Source: Armatimonadota bacterium (GTDB lineage: Bacteria; Armatimonadota; Fimbriimonadia; Fimbriimonadales; Fimbriimonadaceae). Taken from it: a stretch of DNA of 64,000 nt. Below, one piece after another: positions 1 to 8,204 of this stretch. The stretch's first letter is position 1; each line of letters opens with the position of its first letter. The notes beneath the pieces are model-generated. The model was not told the origin of the DNA and ran no database searches. It worked only from the letters and a program-made list of their open reading frames with translations. The stretch is from NCBI GenBank assembly GCA_018268395.1, contig JAFDWQ010000009.1, forward strand, positions 186,001 through 250,000, written 5' to 3'. The position numbers and the translations under genes are program-made.

Positions 1-581
1 ATGGCGACGAGCCGCTGGACGAACTTCGGAAAGTCGTCCGGATTCGGGTTCAGCTTCTTATAGTCGGTCTCCAGAGGTGTCCCCTTGAAGACGTCGGCGG
101 TGAGGCCCGCGATCGCTTTGGACGCGCCTTCGACCATGCCGTCGGGCCGGAACGTGGACGAGACGACGACCGCCTTACGCACCTTGTTCGGATGGCGGAT
201 CGCGCACTCCATCGCCACGGCCCCGCCCATGCTATAGCCGATCAGGTCGGCCTTCGGAACCTTGAGATGGTCGAGCAGCGCGGCGACGTCGTCGGCGAAG
301 TTCTCATAGCTCATGTCCCGCGCGGTGTCGGCCGTCCGACCGTGGCCTTGCATCTCGACGGCGATGACCTTTCGCGACTTTGCGAGCTCGCCGATCCACC
401 CGTCCCAGTTGTTGGTGACGGTCATGAAGGCGCCGTGGAGCAGCACGACCGGCTCGCCGCTGCCGTGGACTTCGTAGTACATCTTGAGCCCGTTGACGGG
501 CGCGTAGCCCGTCGTCGGTTTCGGTTGAGCGGACACGACCGTCATTATGAGGGCCGTCACGAGGAGGGCTGCGATACGCAT
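1..581 (-). CDS. Alpha/beta hydrolase, 3' end cut off by the window
   Basis: The reading frame opens with an ATG at 581 and runs off the left edge, so only the first 193 residues are present. The start encodes a short signal-like segment ([18 protein letters not shown]), which suggests export. An oxyanion-hole motif LLHGAF is followed by the nucleophile elbow GYSMGG with Ser117, the hallmark of the alpha/beta hydrolase fold. The catalytic Asp and His would lie in the missing part. The substrate cannot be told from this fragment; such proteins include esterases, haloperoxidase-like enzymes and C-C hydrolases. The gene points away from the following operon, and a GC-rich hairpin lies between them. 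Confidence 0.85.
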   Translation of the reverse strand, partial: MRIAALLVTALIMTVVSAQPKPTTGYAPVNGLKMYYEVHGSGEPVVLLHGAFMTVTNNWDGWIGELAKSRKVIAVEMQGHGRTADTARDMSYENFADDVAALLDHLKVPKADLIGYSMGGAVAMECAIRHPNKVRKAVVVSSTFRPDGMVEGASKAIAGLTADVFKGTPLETDYKKLNPNPDDFPKFVQRLVA

Positions 582-725
582 GGTTTTTTGAATTGTAGTG
601 TCAGGGTTTCAAGTCTTGCTATGGAAGCGATCGTCGCACTGTCATCCGATGGTGGCTTGAGGAGGAAGGGATCGGGGATGAGGGTTCACGTCCGGAAGCA
701 GCAGGGACGCGCCCTCACCCCCTGC

Positions 726-764
726 CCCCTCTCCCTTTCGCACAGGCATCGAAAAGGAGAGGGG
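726..764. repeat. GC-rich hairpin repeat, possible terminator
   Basis: An inverted repeat with arms of 15 bases (one mismatch; CCCCTCTCC at the base) and a 9-base loop. It lies just beyond the stop of the AHSA1 gene, so it could end that transcript, although no T-tract follows. Similar CCCCTCTCC/GGAGAGGGG hairpins recur near 8.28, 8.51, 13.03 and 36.04 kb and inside the gene at 45.3 kb, so it is probably one copy of a dispersed repeat family. Confidence 0.6.
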
Positions 765-787
765 CCCAGGGCGTCTCACCCCGCGTT

Positions 788-1261
788 TCAGACCAAGGTC
801 GCGAGGAGTTCGTCGAGCTGGTCGAGCGACTCGGGCATCGCACCCGTCGAACCGTCGGCTTCCAGGGCTTCCTTCGACGGATAGTGGTTGCTCACCGTCA
901 GCAGGGTCTTGCCGTCCGTCTCCGTAAAGGTCACCGTCGTGACGGTCTGGCCGCCGTCCTCTTCGTTGGTCCAGACGAGGCGCGAGGGCGGGTCGACTTC
1001 GAGGTAGGTGCCGAAGAACTCCATCGTCGCGCCTTCGTGGAGGAAGCCCAGGCGGTATTGCCCGCCGACGCGGACATCCATCTCGCAGGAGTGCAGGTCC
1101 ATGCCGTACGAGCGCGGCACCCACCACTTCCTGAAGAGGTCGGCCTCGGTCCAGGCTCTCCAGACAAGGCGGGCGGGCGCATCGACGGTGCGGGTGACGA
1201 CGAGTTCGCGGTCGGACGTGCGTTCGACGCGGGTGGCTTGAGTCTGTTGATCGGTCTGCAT
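788..1261 (-). CDS. SRPBCC/AHSA1-domain protein
   Basis: A 157-residue protein of the START/Bet v1-like AHSA1 (activator of Hsp90 ATPase homologue) family, often called SRPBCC. Family features visible are the opening block VVTRTVDAPARLVWRAWTE, then WWVPRSYG, a G-G-x-Y-R strand and a C-terminal helix containing LDQLDELL. These proteins form a cavity that binds hydrophobic ligands; the ligand here is unknown. It is the last gene of an ArsR - DinB - AHSA1 cluster, a common arrangement in which the ArsR protein is presumed to control its partners. The ATG at 1261 was chosen because the longer frame upstream has no recognisable domain. Confidence 0.88.
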   Translation of the reverse strand: MQTDQQTQATRVERTSDRELVVTRTVDAPARLVWRAWTEADLFRKWWVPRSYGMDLHSCEMDVRVGGQYRLGFLHEGATMEFFGTYLEVDPPSRLVWTNEEDGGQTVTTVTFTETDGKTLLTVSNHYPSKEALEADGSTGAMPESLDQLDELLATLV

Positions 1262-1320
1262 AGGGGTTTCCTTGGGTCGGTTTGCGGCCTCCGTGTCTCG
1301 TGAGGCCTTGAAGCGTGGTT

Positions 1321-1857
1321 TCAGGTCCTGGGCGACGGCCAGGCTGGCGTGCCGAAGCCGAAGAGCCGGTTCGGGTGGGGAGCGTCGTAAGGCCCGTCTC
1401 CATCGAGGCCGAGGTCGAAGTGCAGCATCGTCATCTGTCCGCTCTTGCTCACGATGTGCTGCGCCATGTGGAACAAGGCGCCCCGCACGGTCCGGCGGTA
1501 GCCGTCCGGGCTCGAGCGGCCCTCGTCCAGCTTCTGCGCGTCGAGGGTTTGGAAGAGGGCGCGCCATTCCTCCTTCTCCCGTTCGAGCAGGTCGAGCACC
1601 GCGGCGCGGTCCTGCGGGAGGTCAGGGACGGGCGCTTGCTGTGCGGGGTCGACCACCGTGATCTCCTGTCGGTCGGTCCACAGCCACATCCACGCGTGTT
1701 CGCAGATCTCGCGGGCGGTCGGGGTGCGCTCTGAAAAGCTCCAGTTCCATTTGTCCTCGGGGATCTCCCGCGCCCTGCGGAGGATGCCGCCCGTGAACCC
1801 GCAGACCAGTTCCTCGAACGCTTCGATCTCGTTCGAGGGGTGGCCCTTAGCGGCCAT
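1321..1857 (-). CDS. DinB-like protein
   Basis: A 178-residue protein that looks like a DinB/YfiT-type four-helix bundle. Histidines in 'EICEHAWMW' and 'HMAQHIVSKSG' sit where the family usually places metal ligands. The biochemical role of most DinB-like proteins is unknown; some are thiol-dependent transferases. It overlaps the end of the arsR gene by 11 bp and is followed 59 bp later by the AHSA1 gene, so the three are probably co-transcribed and translationally coupled. The family call is good; no substrate is implied. Confidence 0.75.
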   Translation of the reverse strand: MAAKGHPSNEIEAFEELVCGFTGGILRRAREIPEDKWNWSFSERTPTAREICEHAWMWLWTDRQEITVVDPAQQAPVPDLPQDRAAVLDLLEREKEEWRALFQTLDAQKLDEGRSSPDGYRRTVRGALFHMAQHIVSKSGQMTMLHFDLGLDGDGPYDAPHPNRLFGFGTPAWPSPRT

Positions 1858-2200
1858 TGGTTTCCTCCTTGCGCTTCAGGTCCTCGATCACGGCGTCCAG
1901 CTCGTCGAACCGTGCGGCCCAGCGTCGGCGGTACGACTCGATCCACTCGGCTTCTTCGTCGAGCCCGCGCGTTCCGAGCTTGCAGGTGCGGACGCGCCCG
2001 ACCTTTTCGGTGACGACCAGTCCCGCCTTCTCCAAGACGCCGATGTGCTTCTTCATGCCCGTCAGGGTCATGTGGAACGTCTCGGCGAGGGCCGTGACCG
2101 ACGCGTCCGCCCGCCCGAGCTGCTCGAGGACGCCTCGCCGGGTCGCGTCCGAGAGCGCGCCGAACGAAGCGTCGAACTGCACTTGTCCATACTGAACCAT
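1847..2200 (-). CDS. ArsR-family transcriptional regulator
   Basis: A 117-residue winged helix-turn-helix regulator. The block 'LSDATRRGVLEQL' followed by the helix pair around 'ASVTALAETFHMTLTGMKKH' is typical of the ArsR branch that accompanies AHSA1 proteins. The cysteine metal sites of classical ArsR/SmtB are absent, so the signal is probably not arsenic or zinc. First gene of the operon with DinB and AHSA1. A perfect 9+9 inverted repeat overlaps the -10 box and its own start codon, which suggests tight self-repression. Confidence 0.9.
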   Translation of the reverse strand: MVQYGQVQFDASFGALSDATRRGVLEQLGRADASVTALAETFHMTLTGMKKHIGVLEKAGLVVTEKVGRVRTCKLGTRGLDEEAEWIESYRRRWAARFDELDAVIEDLKRKEETNGR

Positions 2201-2212
2201 CTAGTTCAGTAT
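2189..2212. promoter_or_regulatory. Inverted-repeat operator across the arsR start codon
   Basis: Perfect inverted repeat ATACTGAAC - 6 bp - GTTCAGTAT. The start codon of the ArsR gene (2198-2200) lies in the central spacer and the right arm overlaps the -10 hexamer. The arm length and symmetry suit a dimeric winged-helix repressor, so this is the likely autoregulatory operator. Seen directly; the binding is inferred. Confidence 0.75.
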
Positions 2213-2235
2213 ATCACATCTTCGGCGGAAAACAA
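2208..2235 (-). promoter_or_regulatory. Promoter of the arsR operon
   Basis: On the minus strand TTGTTT and TATACT are separated by 16 bp. Transcription would begin about at the ATG itself (7 bases after the -10 box), and no Shine-Dalgarno is seen, so the message is probably leaderless. Confidence 0.6.
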
Positions 2236-2300
2236 GGGGCAGGACAGAAATCCGCCGTGCGGTCTACAGGGCCGACCCTCTCGACCTTGCCAGAATTCCG

Positions 2301-2741
2301 TTGATGGATCAGATCCGAAACGCCCAGCCAGTGATCGAGCGCTTCGGCAATTGGCCTTCGTTTCATGACGCGGAAATCCAATTCGTCACATTGCAGAGAG
2401 GTCTTGATTCAGAGACACCCGGGACGGCGAGCCTCACGATGGCGATCCAATGTTGGGCCCTTGCGCCCGAAGGCGGTCCTCTAAGTCAATGTAAGGTGAC
2501 GCTTCGGTTCCATGGCTTGGTGCTTCAAGGCCTTGAGCACTTCGGAAGTCAGAACGTCATCTTCGAACTCGTGATCGTCGACATCGCTGAGGACCCTCTC
2601 GATACGTCCACTACGAACCACTACCGAAGCGAAGTCGTGGACTCCATGCGGTTCAGAGTTTGGCTTGACATGAGCTGGGGCTGTTCCGGGAGCTTTGGAT
2701 GCGCAGCGATCGAGGTCCTGTCGGTCGAACCCGTCGGCTGA
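2301..2741 (+). CDS. Imm50-like immunity-family protein
   Basis: A 146-residue cytosolic protein (145 if the ATG at 2304 is used) with the early motif 'NWPSFHDAEI', which resembles Imm50 proteins. Those are annotated as immunity factors of polymorphic toxin systems, though many stand alone. No toxin gene lies next to it: the neighbours are the divergent arsR operon and an exported RbsD-like protein. The start is TTG at 2301 or ATG at 2304; no clear ribosome-binding site decides between them. It may be an orphan immunity gene captured from a toxin locus, or a housekeeping member of the fold. Confidence 0.5.
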   Translation: MMDQIRNAQPVIERFGNWPSFHDAEIQFVTLQRGLDSETPGTASLTMAIQCWALAPEGGPLSQCKVTLRFHGLVLQGLEHFGSQNVIFELVIVDIAEDPLDTSTTNHYRSEVVDSMRFRVWLDMSWGCSGSFGCAAIEVLSVEPVG

Positions 2742-2809
2742 CGGCGGTGCCTGACCGTCGACGTTCCGTCCGACGCCCAGGACAAGGTAGCCTTCGGTCG
2801 GGTGCAGCT

Positions 2810-3364
2810 ATGTCCGTCTCTCGCAACGTGGTCCTCTTCGCCGCTCTGATCCCCGCGTCGTTCGCCGTCTCCGCAGGCCAAGCAAAACCGAGCCTCTCGA
2901 ACCTCGTCGCGGTCCGCTTGCCGGCGCTCGGTCACCGCAACTGGATCGTCGTCGCGGACTCCGCCTACCCGTTGCAGACGTCGCCCGGGATCGAGACGGT
3001 CGTCGTGAACGACACCCAGTTGTCGGCGGTCAAGACCGTCCTCGCCGAGCTCGCGAAGAGCAAACACGTCCGCCCCGTCATCTACCTCGACAAAGAGCTA
3101 GCCTTCGTGCCCGAGAAGAACGCTCCCGGGATCGGGGCGTACCGACAAGGTCTCGGCAAGGCGCTCGGGAGCCGGGCTGTCACGAGGCTCGAACACGAAG
3201 ACATCATCGCCAAACTCGATGAAGCGGGCAAGAGCTTCAAAGTCCTCCTGATCAAGACCCCGCACGTCCAACCGTACACGTCGGTCTTCTTCGAGCTCCA
3301 GTGCGGCTACTGGTCGGACGAGGCCGAGAAGGACATGCGCCGCGCGATGGGATCCGGCCTCTGA
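2810..3364 (+). CDS. Exported protein with RbsD/FucU-like features
   Basis: A 184-residue protein with a signal peptide (MSVSRNVVLFAALIPASFAVSAGQA). The segment around 'LGHRNWIVVADSAYP' resembles the start of the RbsD/FucU sugar-mutarotase fold, where a conserved His and Asp act in ring opening. Known RbsD and FucU are cytoplasmic, so an exported member would be unusual. Its stop is 3 bp from the stop of the convergent GH172-type gene; a shared role in sugar use is possible but unproven. The ATG at 2810 was chosen because it begins the signal peptide. Confidence 0.5.
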   Translation: MSVSRNVVLFAALIPASFAVSAGQAKPSLSNLVAVRLPALGHRNWIVVADSAYPLQTSPGIETVVVNDTQLSAVKTVLAELAKSKHVRPVIYLDKELAFVPEKNAPGIGAYRQGLGKALGSRAVTRLEHEDIIAKLDEAGKSFKVLLIKTPHVQPYTSVFFELQCGYWSDEAEKDMRRAMGSGL

Positions 3365-3367
3365 CGT

Positions 3368-5299
3368 TCAGGGCGTGATCCGCTCGAACCTCACGTAACC
3401 CAGATCGAGGCCGAACGCCTTCGACTCGGCGTGCTTGCCGACCATCTGGAAGTAGACGACGTTCTCGCCTTCGTCGGCGTCGAACTCGCCCATCAGGACG
3501 CCTTTCGCTTCCGCCGCCGTCGCCGCGTAAAAGTCCACGGCCTCTCCGATGAACCGCGTCCCGTTCGAGAGCCGCACGGTGCCGCCCTCGCTGTTCCTGA
3601 CCGCGTCGATGCTGACCCGATAACGGCCGGCGACAGGCACGTCGGCACGGAGCCCGAAGTGGGAGTCGACGAACCCGTTCGCACCGCTCGACCGAAGCGA
3701 CAGCACCCTCACACCGCCGTTCCCGACAGGCACGTCCCCGCGCTTGACCGTACACCCGCTCAGGCCGAACGTCGCGATCGGCATCGCCCAGTTCGCGGCA
3801 TAGACCACCGTTTTCGGGTCGACGACACGGCGCGCTTCAGGGCTTGCGACCGTGCGCGTCCCGTGCGGAGGTGAGTCGGCGTAGTAGTAGGCGACGCCCA
3901 CGTAATCAGTCGGCACCTGGTTCTTCTCCGGTCCGTGTTCGATCGTCTGCACGATGCCTTTCTCGAAGGTGTACGCGTCGTTCAGCAAGAACCGGAAGCC
4001 GCCCGTACGGCCGAGGTAGTCGTAGTAGCCGAGGCAGCCGCTCAAGGGGAGCGAGAACATCCGTTCCCAGCGCCCTGGGAGCGCGTACCAGCCGCCGTTA
4101 AAGAAGTCCTCCGAGCCCGTCCCGTGCACCGCTTCGATCCCGTCGACGATCGTCTTGTCGTCGCCTTCGAAGAAAACCGGCAGGCCTGGTTCTTGATCTT
4201 GCGCCTGCAGGGAGAGACCGACGATATGGCCGCGGCCCGAGCGCTCGAGCCACGTGAACGGGCGGCCCGGAGTCGTCGGGTTCTCGCGGTTCCAATGCGC
4301 GTAGAACCGACCCTCGTCCTTGCCGAGCGGACGGTCGTCGACGACCACTTCGCCCGTCACGGGGAATCCAGCACCGTCCGTCCGCGTCGAGACGAGTTCG
4401 ATCTTCGCCGACCGCGCATAGGGCATCGGAAAGTTGCAGTAGAGCGTGTCACCGACCGTGCCCAAGACCGCCGACCTCATCGCCGGGCGCCCCCACGCAA
4501 AGCCGAAGAAGTCGCCGACCGGCATCAGGATCGAGGGCGACGCCTCGCCGTCCCACGTGATGCGGATCTGCACGTCGCGGCCCTTGCCGACGAACGACGA
4601 GGCGGGCTGTAACGCGAAGCCCTTGATGCGCCCGCCCTTCTTCGTCTGGAAGACCGTCGTGGCCTTGCCAGGGAGCACCGTCGCCTTCACCGGGATCTTC
4701 GTTCCGCCCTCCGACGCGAGTCCCACGCGACCAAGGGTTTGCGACGCCCGCTTCATCTCTTCGGCAGGCACCGCGCGGGGATCGAACGTCGTCACGGCCG
4801 TCCCCGCCGGGAACTGCACGAAGTTAATGTCGTAGAACTGCGTCCTCGGCGCGCGGAGCACGACCTTGCACGACTTCGCGTAGAACATCGGCACGTACGA
4901 CATGCAGCCGCCACCAGCAATGTCGACCAGCGGCCGCAAGAACGGAGCGTGCTCACCGTCGAAGTAGTGCCGATAGGGCATCGAGACGCGCGGCGCGGCT
5001 TCGCCGTCGAAGAAGAACTCGAGCTTGTCCATCGTCGGCGTCGGCGTGTGGATGCGCGTGATGCAACCCGGCCCCTTGAGGTCGGCGAGCACGAGGTCGT
5101 CCCCCTCCTTTGCGACGAAGGAGTACTTGCCGCTGAATCCGTCGTCGTTGCCTTCCGTCCGGTCGTAGCTCGTGACCGCGCCGATCTTGTATCCCGTCCG
5201 AAGCCGGGGCAGCAGGCTCAGGTCGCCGAGTGGCCCGAGCCCGACGAGAAGGTCGGCTTGGAGCGGCGCGGCGAGGACGGCGAACGCGAGGGCGGTCAT
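3368..5299 (-). CDS. DUF2961 / GH172-family glycoside hydrolase, exported
   Basis: A 643-residue protein with an N-terminal signal segment (MTALAFAVLAAPLQA). The early blocks 'SYDRTEGNDDGFSGKYS' and 'GPGCITRIHTPTPT' and the motif 'HGTGSEDFF' with Glu397 match DUF2961, now glycoside hydrolase family 172. Characterised members cut difructose dianhydride or alpha-fructo- and arabinofuranosides using paired glutamates. A C-terminal beta-sandwich-like part (about residue 500 onward) resembles a carbohydrate-binding extension. The ATG at 5299 begins the signal peptide and has AGGA upstream; a longer frame adds 13 residues without benefit. The substrate here is unknown. Confidence 0.85.
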   Translation of the reverse strand: MTALAFAVLAAPLQADLLVGLGPLGDLSLLPRLRTGYKIGAVTSYDRTEGNDDGFSGKYSFVAKEGDDLVLADLKGPGCITRIHTPTPTMDKLEFFFDGEAAPRVSMPYRHYFDGEHAPFLRPLVDIAGGGCMSYVPMFYAKSCKVVLRAPRTQFYDINFVQFPAGTAVTTFDPRAVPAEEMKRASQTLGRVGLASEGGTKIPVKATVLPGKATTVFQTKKGGRIKGFALQPASSFVGKGRDVQIRITWDGEASPSILMPVGDFFGFAWGRPAMRSAVLGTVGDTLYCNFPMPYARSAKIELVSTRTDGAGFPVTGEVVVDDRPLGKDEGRFYAHWNRENPTTPGRPFTWLERSGRGHIVGLSLQAQDQEPGLPVFFEGDDKTIVDGIEAVHGTGSEDFFNGGWYALPGRWERMFSLPLSGCLGYYDYLGRTGGFRFLLNDAYTFEKGIVQTIEHGPEKNQVPTDYVGVAYYYADSPPHGTRTVASPEARRVVDPKTVVYAANWAMPIATFGLSGCTVKRGDVPVGNGGVRVLSLRSSGANGFVDSHFGLRADVPVAGRYRVSIDAVRNSEGGTVRLSNGTRFIGEAVDFYAATAAEAKGVLMGEFDADEGENVVYFQMVGKHAESKAFGLDLGYVRFERITP

Positions 5300-5351
5300 G
5301 ATCGAGGGTTCCTGACCCGACTCTAGCACCGCCTGCAAGCTCCCTGCACGG

Positions 5352-5867
5352 TCAACCCTTCGACTTCGTCAGGTCGGCCCGTTGGACGCTCTTGACCCGG
5401 TTCGTCGTGACCTTGCCGTCGCCCGTGGTCGACGTCGCAGCGGCCTCGAACGTCGTCATCTCGCTGACAAGCTTCGGTCCGTCCCGCCGGAGGGAAGCCG
5501 TGATCGTGTTGCCGGAGACGGTGAACACGCCGACGAACCGTTCGCCCGTCCAGTACTGGTCGAGCACGATCCCGTTGCGCTCGTCGATCTGCCAATGCCC
5601 CTTCTCCTTGTCGACCGGCTTTAGCACATAGGGGCGGTCGTCCGTCTCCTTGTCCCCGTAGGTCAGGCGATAGGTGTAGCTGCCGTCGTCTTGCGGCCCT
5701 GCGATCCGGATCCTCATCGCCACGCGTTGCGGCTCGGGCTTGCCCGGCGTCCGCCACTCCATCGTCCCGCGCCAGTCGCCCAGAAAGTCGTCCGGGAACG
5801 TCACTTGGGGCTCCGGAAGGACGGCTCCGGTCACGAAGGCGAGGGCGCACCACATGGAGGCGAGCAT
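5352..5867 (-). CDS. Small exported protein of unknown function
   Basis: A 171-residue protein with a weak signal-like start (MLASMWCALAFVTGAV). The rest looks beta-rich: 'DDFLGDWRGTMEW', repeated short strands and 'GVFTVSGNTITASL' recall lipocalin-like domains with the opening motif FxGxW, but this is only a resemblance. It is divergent from the phosphotransferase gene with 20 bp between the starts, so their promoters must overlap the opposite coding regions. No function is assigned. Confidence 0.65.
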   Translation of the reverse strand: MLASMWCALAFVTGAVLPEPQVTFPDDFLGDWRGTMEWRTPGKPEPQRVAMRIRIAGPQDDGSYTYRLTYGDKETDDRPYVLKPVDKEKGHWQIDERNGIVLDQYWTGERFVGVFTVSGNTITASLRRDGPKLVSEMTTFEAAATSTTGDGKVTTNRVKSVQRADLTKSKG

Positions 5868-5887
5868 ACCGACGGGCGTTCCCGCGT

Positions 5888-6823
5888 ATGCTCGAAGGCT
5901 TGAACGACTGGCGCCCGGACGTCCCGCTCGACCTCGCCACCGCGCACGCGATCGTCGCGCGGCGCTTCCCGTCGTTTGCGGGCCAGACTCCGGTGGAGGT
6001 CGGCCGCGGCTGGGACAACCTCTGCCTCGCCTATGGCGACGGCACCGCGTTCCGGATGCCGACCCGCGCCGTCGCGGCCGAGATCGTCCTTAACGAAATC
6101 GCGGCTTTGCCTGCGCTTGCGCCGCTGCTCCCGCTACCCGTCCCGGACATCAAGCTCGTCGGCGAGCCTGGCGACGACTTCCCATACCCGTTCTTCGGGT
6201 TCGCGCTCCTCCCGGGCGAGACCGCCGACCGGTCGACGTGGCCCGACGTGGCCCTGATGCTAGCCGCAGAAGCCCTCGGAACGTTCCTGCGAGCGCTCCA
6301 CGCCATACCGTTCACGGAAAAGCCGCTCTCGGCCCTGCCCGGCGACCTCATCGCCCGGGCCGACCCGCTCCGCCTTCTCGGCCGCATCGTGAACCGGGCC
6401 GCCGAGATCGCCGGCCAACGACCCGACCGAGCCTCGTGGGCCCAAGGCTTGCAGCGCCGGGCCGATGCGCTGCTCCAGGGCCTCGTCCTCGACGGCGTCC
6501 GCACCGTCGTCCACGGCGACCTCTACCCCCGCCACGTACTCGCCGACGACGCATGCCTCCTCACGGGAGTCATCGACTGGGGCGACGTCCACATCGGCCA
6601 TCCCGGCGTCGACCTGTCCCTCGCGTTCACGTTCTTCTCGGGCCCCTCGCGCGCCGCCTTCTGGCAGGCCTATGGAGGCGGGCCCGACCCGTCCACCCTA
6701 CGCCTTGCCCAAGCCCGCGCTTGCAATTACGCCCTTGCCCTCTGCGCCTATGGGCTCGACGTCGGCGACCCATCTGCCGTCGAGTTGGCGGACGAGATCG
6801 CCGCACGCTCGGCAAGGCCCTGA
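5888..6823 (+). CDS. APH/Mph-like phosphotransferase
   Basis: A 311-residue kinase-fold protein of the aminoglycoside/macrolide phosphotransferase superfamily. The catalytic loop is HGDLYPRH (His209, Asp211, His216) and the metal-binding motif is IDWGD (Asp230). His in place of the usual Asn at the end of the catalytic loop matches the macrolide 2'-phosphotransferase branch. An antibiotic role cannot be inferred, since many members act on small metabolites. The cupin gene follows in the same direction after 27 bp. Confidence 0.82.
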   Translation: MLEGLNDWRPDVPLDLATAHAIVARRFPSFAGQTPVEVGRGWDNLCLAYGDGTAFRMPTRAVAAEIVLNEIAALPALAPLLPLPVPDIKLVGEPGDDFPYPFFGFALLPGETADRSTWPDVALMLAAEALGTFLRALHAIPFTEKPLSALPGDLIARADPLRLLGRIVNRAAEIAGQRPDRASWAQGLQRRADALLQGLVLDGVRTVVHGDLYPRHVLADDACLLTGVIDWGDVHIGHPGVDLSLAFTFFSGPSRAAFWQAYGGGPDPSTLRLAQARACNYALALCAYGLDVGDPSAVELADEIAARSARP

Positions 6824-6838
6824 CCCCGCCCTCGGCGG

Positions 6839-6844
6839 TAGCAT
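6839..6844 (+). promoter_or_regulatory. -10-like box of a candidate leaderless gene (cupin)
   Basis: TAGCAT, then exactly 6 bases, then the ATG at 6851, with no Shine-Dalgarno between. Same geometry as several other genes in the window. Confidence 0.4.
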
Positions 6845-6850
6845 CGAGGC

Positions 6851-7216
6851 ATGGAAGCCAGGCCCCACCGCTGGGACGCCATCGAGCCGGACAACCCCGT
6901 CCCCCACCTTTTCCGCAAGAAGGTGACGGCCGCGAACATGCTCGTCGCGCGGATCAAGCTGGAGAAGGGCTGCGTGGTCGGGCTGCACTCCCACGTCAGC
7001 GAGCAGGTGGCGATCGTCGAGCGCGGGCACGTGCGCTGGACGCTCGGCTCGACCGACGGCCCCGAGACCCGCGAGCTCGAAATGCGGGGCGGCGAAGTGC
7101 TCGAAATCCCCGCCCACGTCCCCCACGGCCTCGTCGCGCTCGAGGACTCCGAGATCATCGACGTGCTCAGCCCGGTCGGCGCGATGGGCGTCGACAGCCA
7201 GCCGCGCGGCCACTGA
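6851..7216 (+). CDS. Single-domain cupin protein
   Basis: A 121-residue small beta-barrel protein. The first cupin motif is seen as 'GLHSHVSEQVAIVERG' (metal ligands His, His, Glu) and the second as 'EIPAHVPHGLVAL' (His). Such stand-alone cupins often bind a metal and a small ligand; the target is unknown. It follows the phosphotransferase gene by 27 bp but has its own -10-like box. Confidence 0.85.
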   Translation: MEARPHRWDAIEPDNPVPHLFRKKVTAANMLVARIKLEKGCVVGLHSHVSEQVAIVERGHVRWTLGSTDGPETRELEMRGGEVLEIPAHVPHGLVALEDSEIIDVLSPVGAMGVDSQPRGH

Positions 7217-7241
7217 ACGCTTCGGGTAAGGTCCCCCGCAC

Positions 7242-8204
7242 ATGCCGCCGTGCACGAGCGTCAAGTGCGGACGCTGGGCTCAGGACGAGTGGGTGTGCTG
7301 CGCCCATTGCGGCGACCCGCTACCTGGCAGGCGCCCGTTCGACGAAAACCTCTGCGACCACGAATTCGTGCTCGAAGGCCGCTACTGCGTCCTCTGCGGT
7401 TTCGATCCCGAGGTGGGTTCCAAGGTCGAACGTCGCGGTCTGCTCCTGGTCGGGAGCCTCATCTGCTTCTTGGGCCTCTTCCTGGCCGGTTCGGGCGCAG
7501 CGTATCTGGCGTCCGGGGCCCCGACCGAGCCGGGAGCGACGTACAGAGGCGGACGCACCGCGTCCTACATCGTCGTCCTGGGGCTCGTCGTTTTCGCGTT
7601 CGGAGTCGGCAAAGTCCTAAAGGCATTAAGGGTCTCCGACTCACCCTCTCTGGCCCGGCCGGCTTCACGCGCGCGGGCGGCCCGACCGGGTAACAACCCG
7701 CACATGGACCTCCGCCAGGCCTTGACCGGCCAGTTTCGCGCCGGGCTCGCCATGCTGCGCGAGTGCGTCGAACTTTGCCCCGACGGCCTTTGGGCCGCGA
7801 CCGTCGACAAGCCGCCCCGCACCTTCTGGCGCATCGCCTACCACGCCGCGTTCTACACCCACTTCTATCTCGGCCAGAACGAAGGTGTCTTCGCTCCGTG
7901 GGACAAACACGTCCGCCACGCCCCGATGACCTTCGCCGACGAAGGGCAGGAGCTTCCCCCCGCCGACACCCTTTACACCCAGGCCGACGTCGTGGCCTAC
8001 ATCGACGGCCTCAGCGACCGGATGGCCGACACGATCGCCGCGCTCGACCTCGACTCGCCCGAGAGCGGCTTCCCCTGGTATCCGGAGTTCGCGAAGTTCG
8101 ATCACGTGTTGCTCACCCTGCGCCACCTCGGCGTCCACGTCGGCCAGCTTCAGGAACTCCTCTTTGCTCGCGGCATCGAGCCGGACTGGGTCTCGCGGCG
8201 TTGA
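7242..8204 (+). CDS. Zinc-ribbon membrane domain joined to a DinB-like domain
   Basis: One open frame of 320 codons with two unlike halves. Residues 1-130 hold cysteine pairs (CVLCGF and others) of a zinc ribbon and two hydrophobic segments near residues 65-85 and 105-127. Residues 155-320, from the Met at 7704, form a DinB-like domain with 'YHAAFYTHFYLG' and 'LRHLGVHVGQLQELLF'. The linker (residues about 130-154) is Arg/Ala/Pro-rich and looks like translated intergenic sequence. This may be a real fusion, or two genes whose stop was lost by mutation or a sequencing error; the second would then start at 7704. Confidence 0.6.
   Translation: MPPCTSVKCGRWAQDEWVCCAHCGDPLPGRRPFDENLCDHEFVLEGRYCVLCGFDPEVGSKVERRGLLLVGSLICFLGLFLAGSGAAYLASGAPTEPGATYRGGRTASYIVVLGLVVFAFGVGKVLKALRVSDSPSLARPASRARAARPGNNPHMDLRQALTGQFRAGLAMLRECVELCPDGLWAATVDKPPRTFWRIAYHAAFYTHFYLGQNEGVFAPWDKHVRHAPMTFADEGQELPPADTLYTQADVVAYIDGLSDRMADTIAALDLDSPESGFPWYPEFAKFDHVLLTLRHLGVHVGQLQELLFARGIEPDWVSRR

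Noticed and set aside
6238-7620. A 460-codon plus-strand frame across the phosphotransferase, cupin and zinc-ribbon genes
   Set aside because: Arg/Pro-rich shadow of three recognised genes in other frames.
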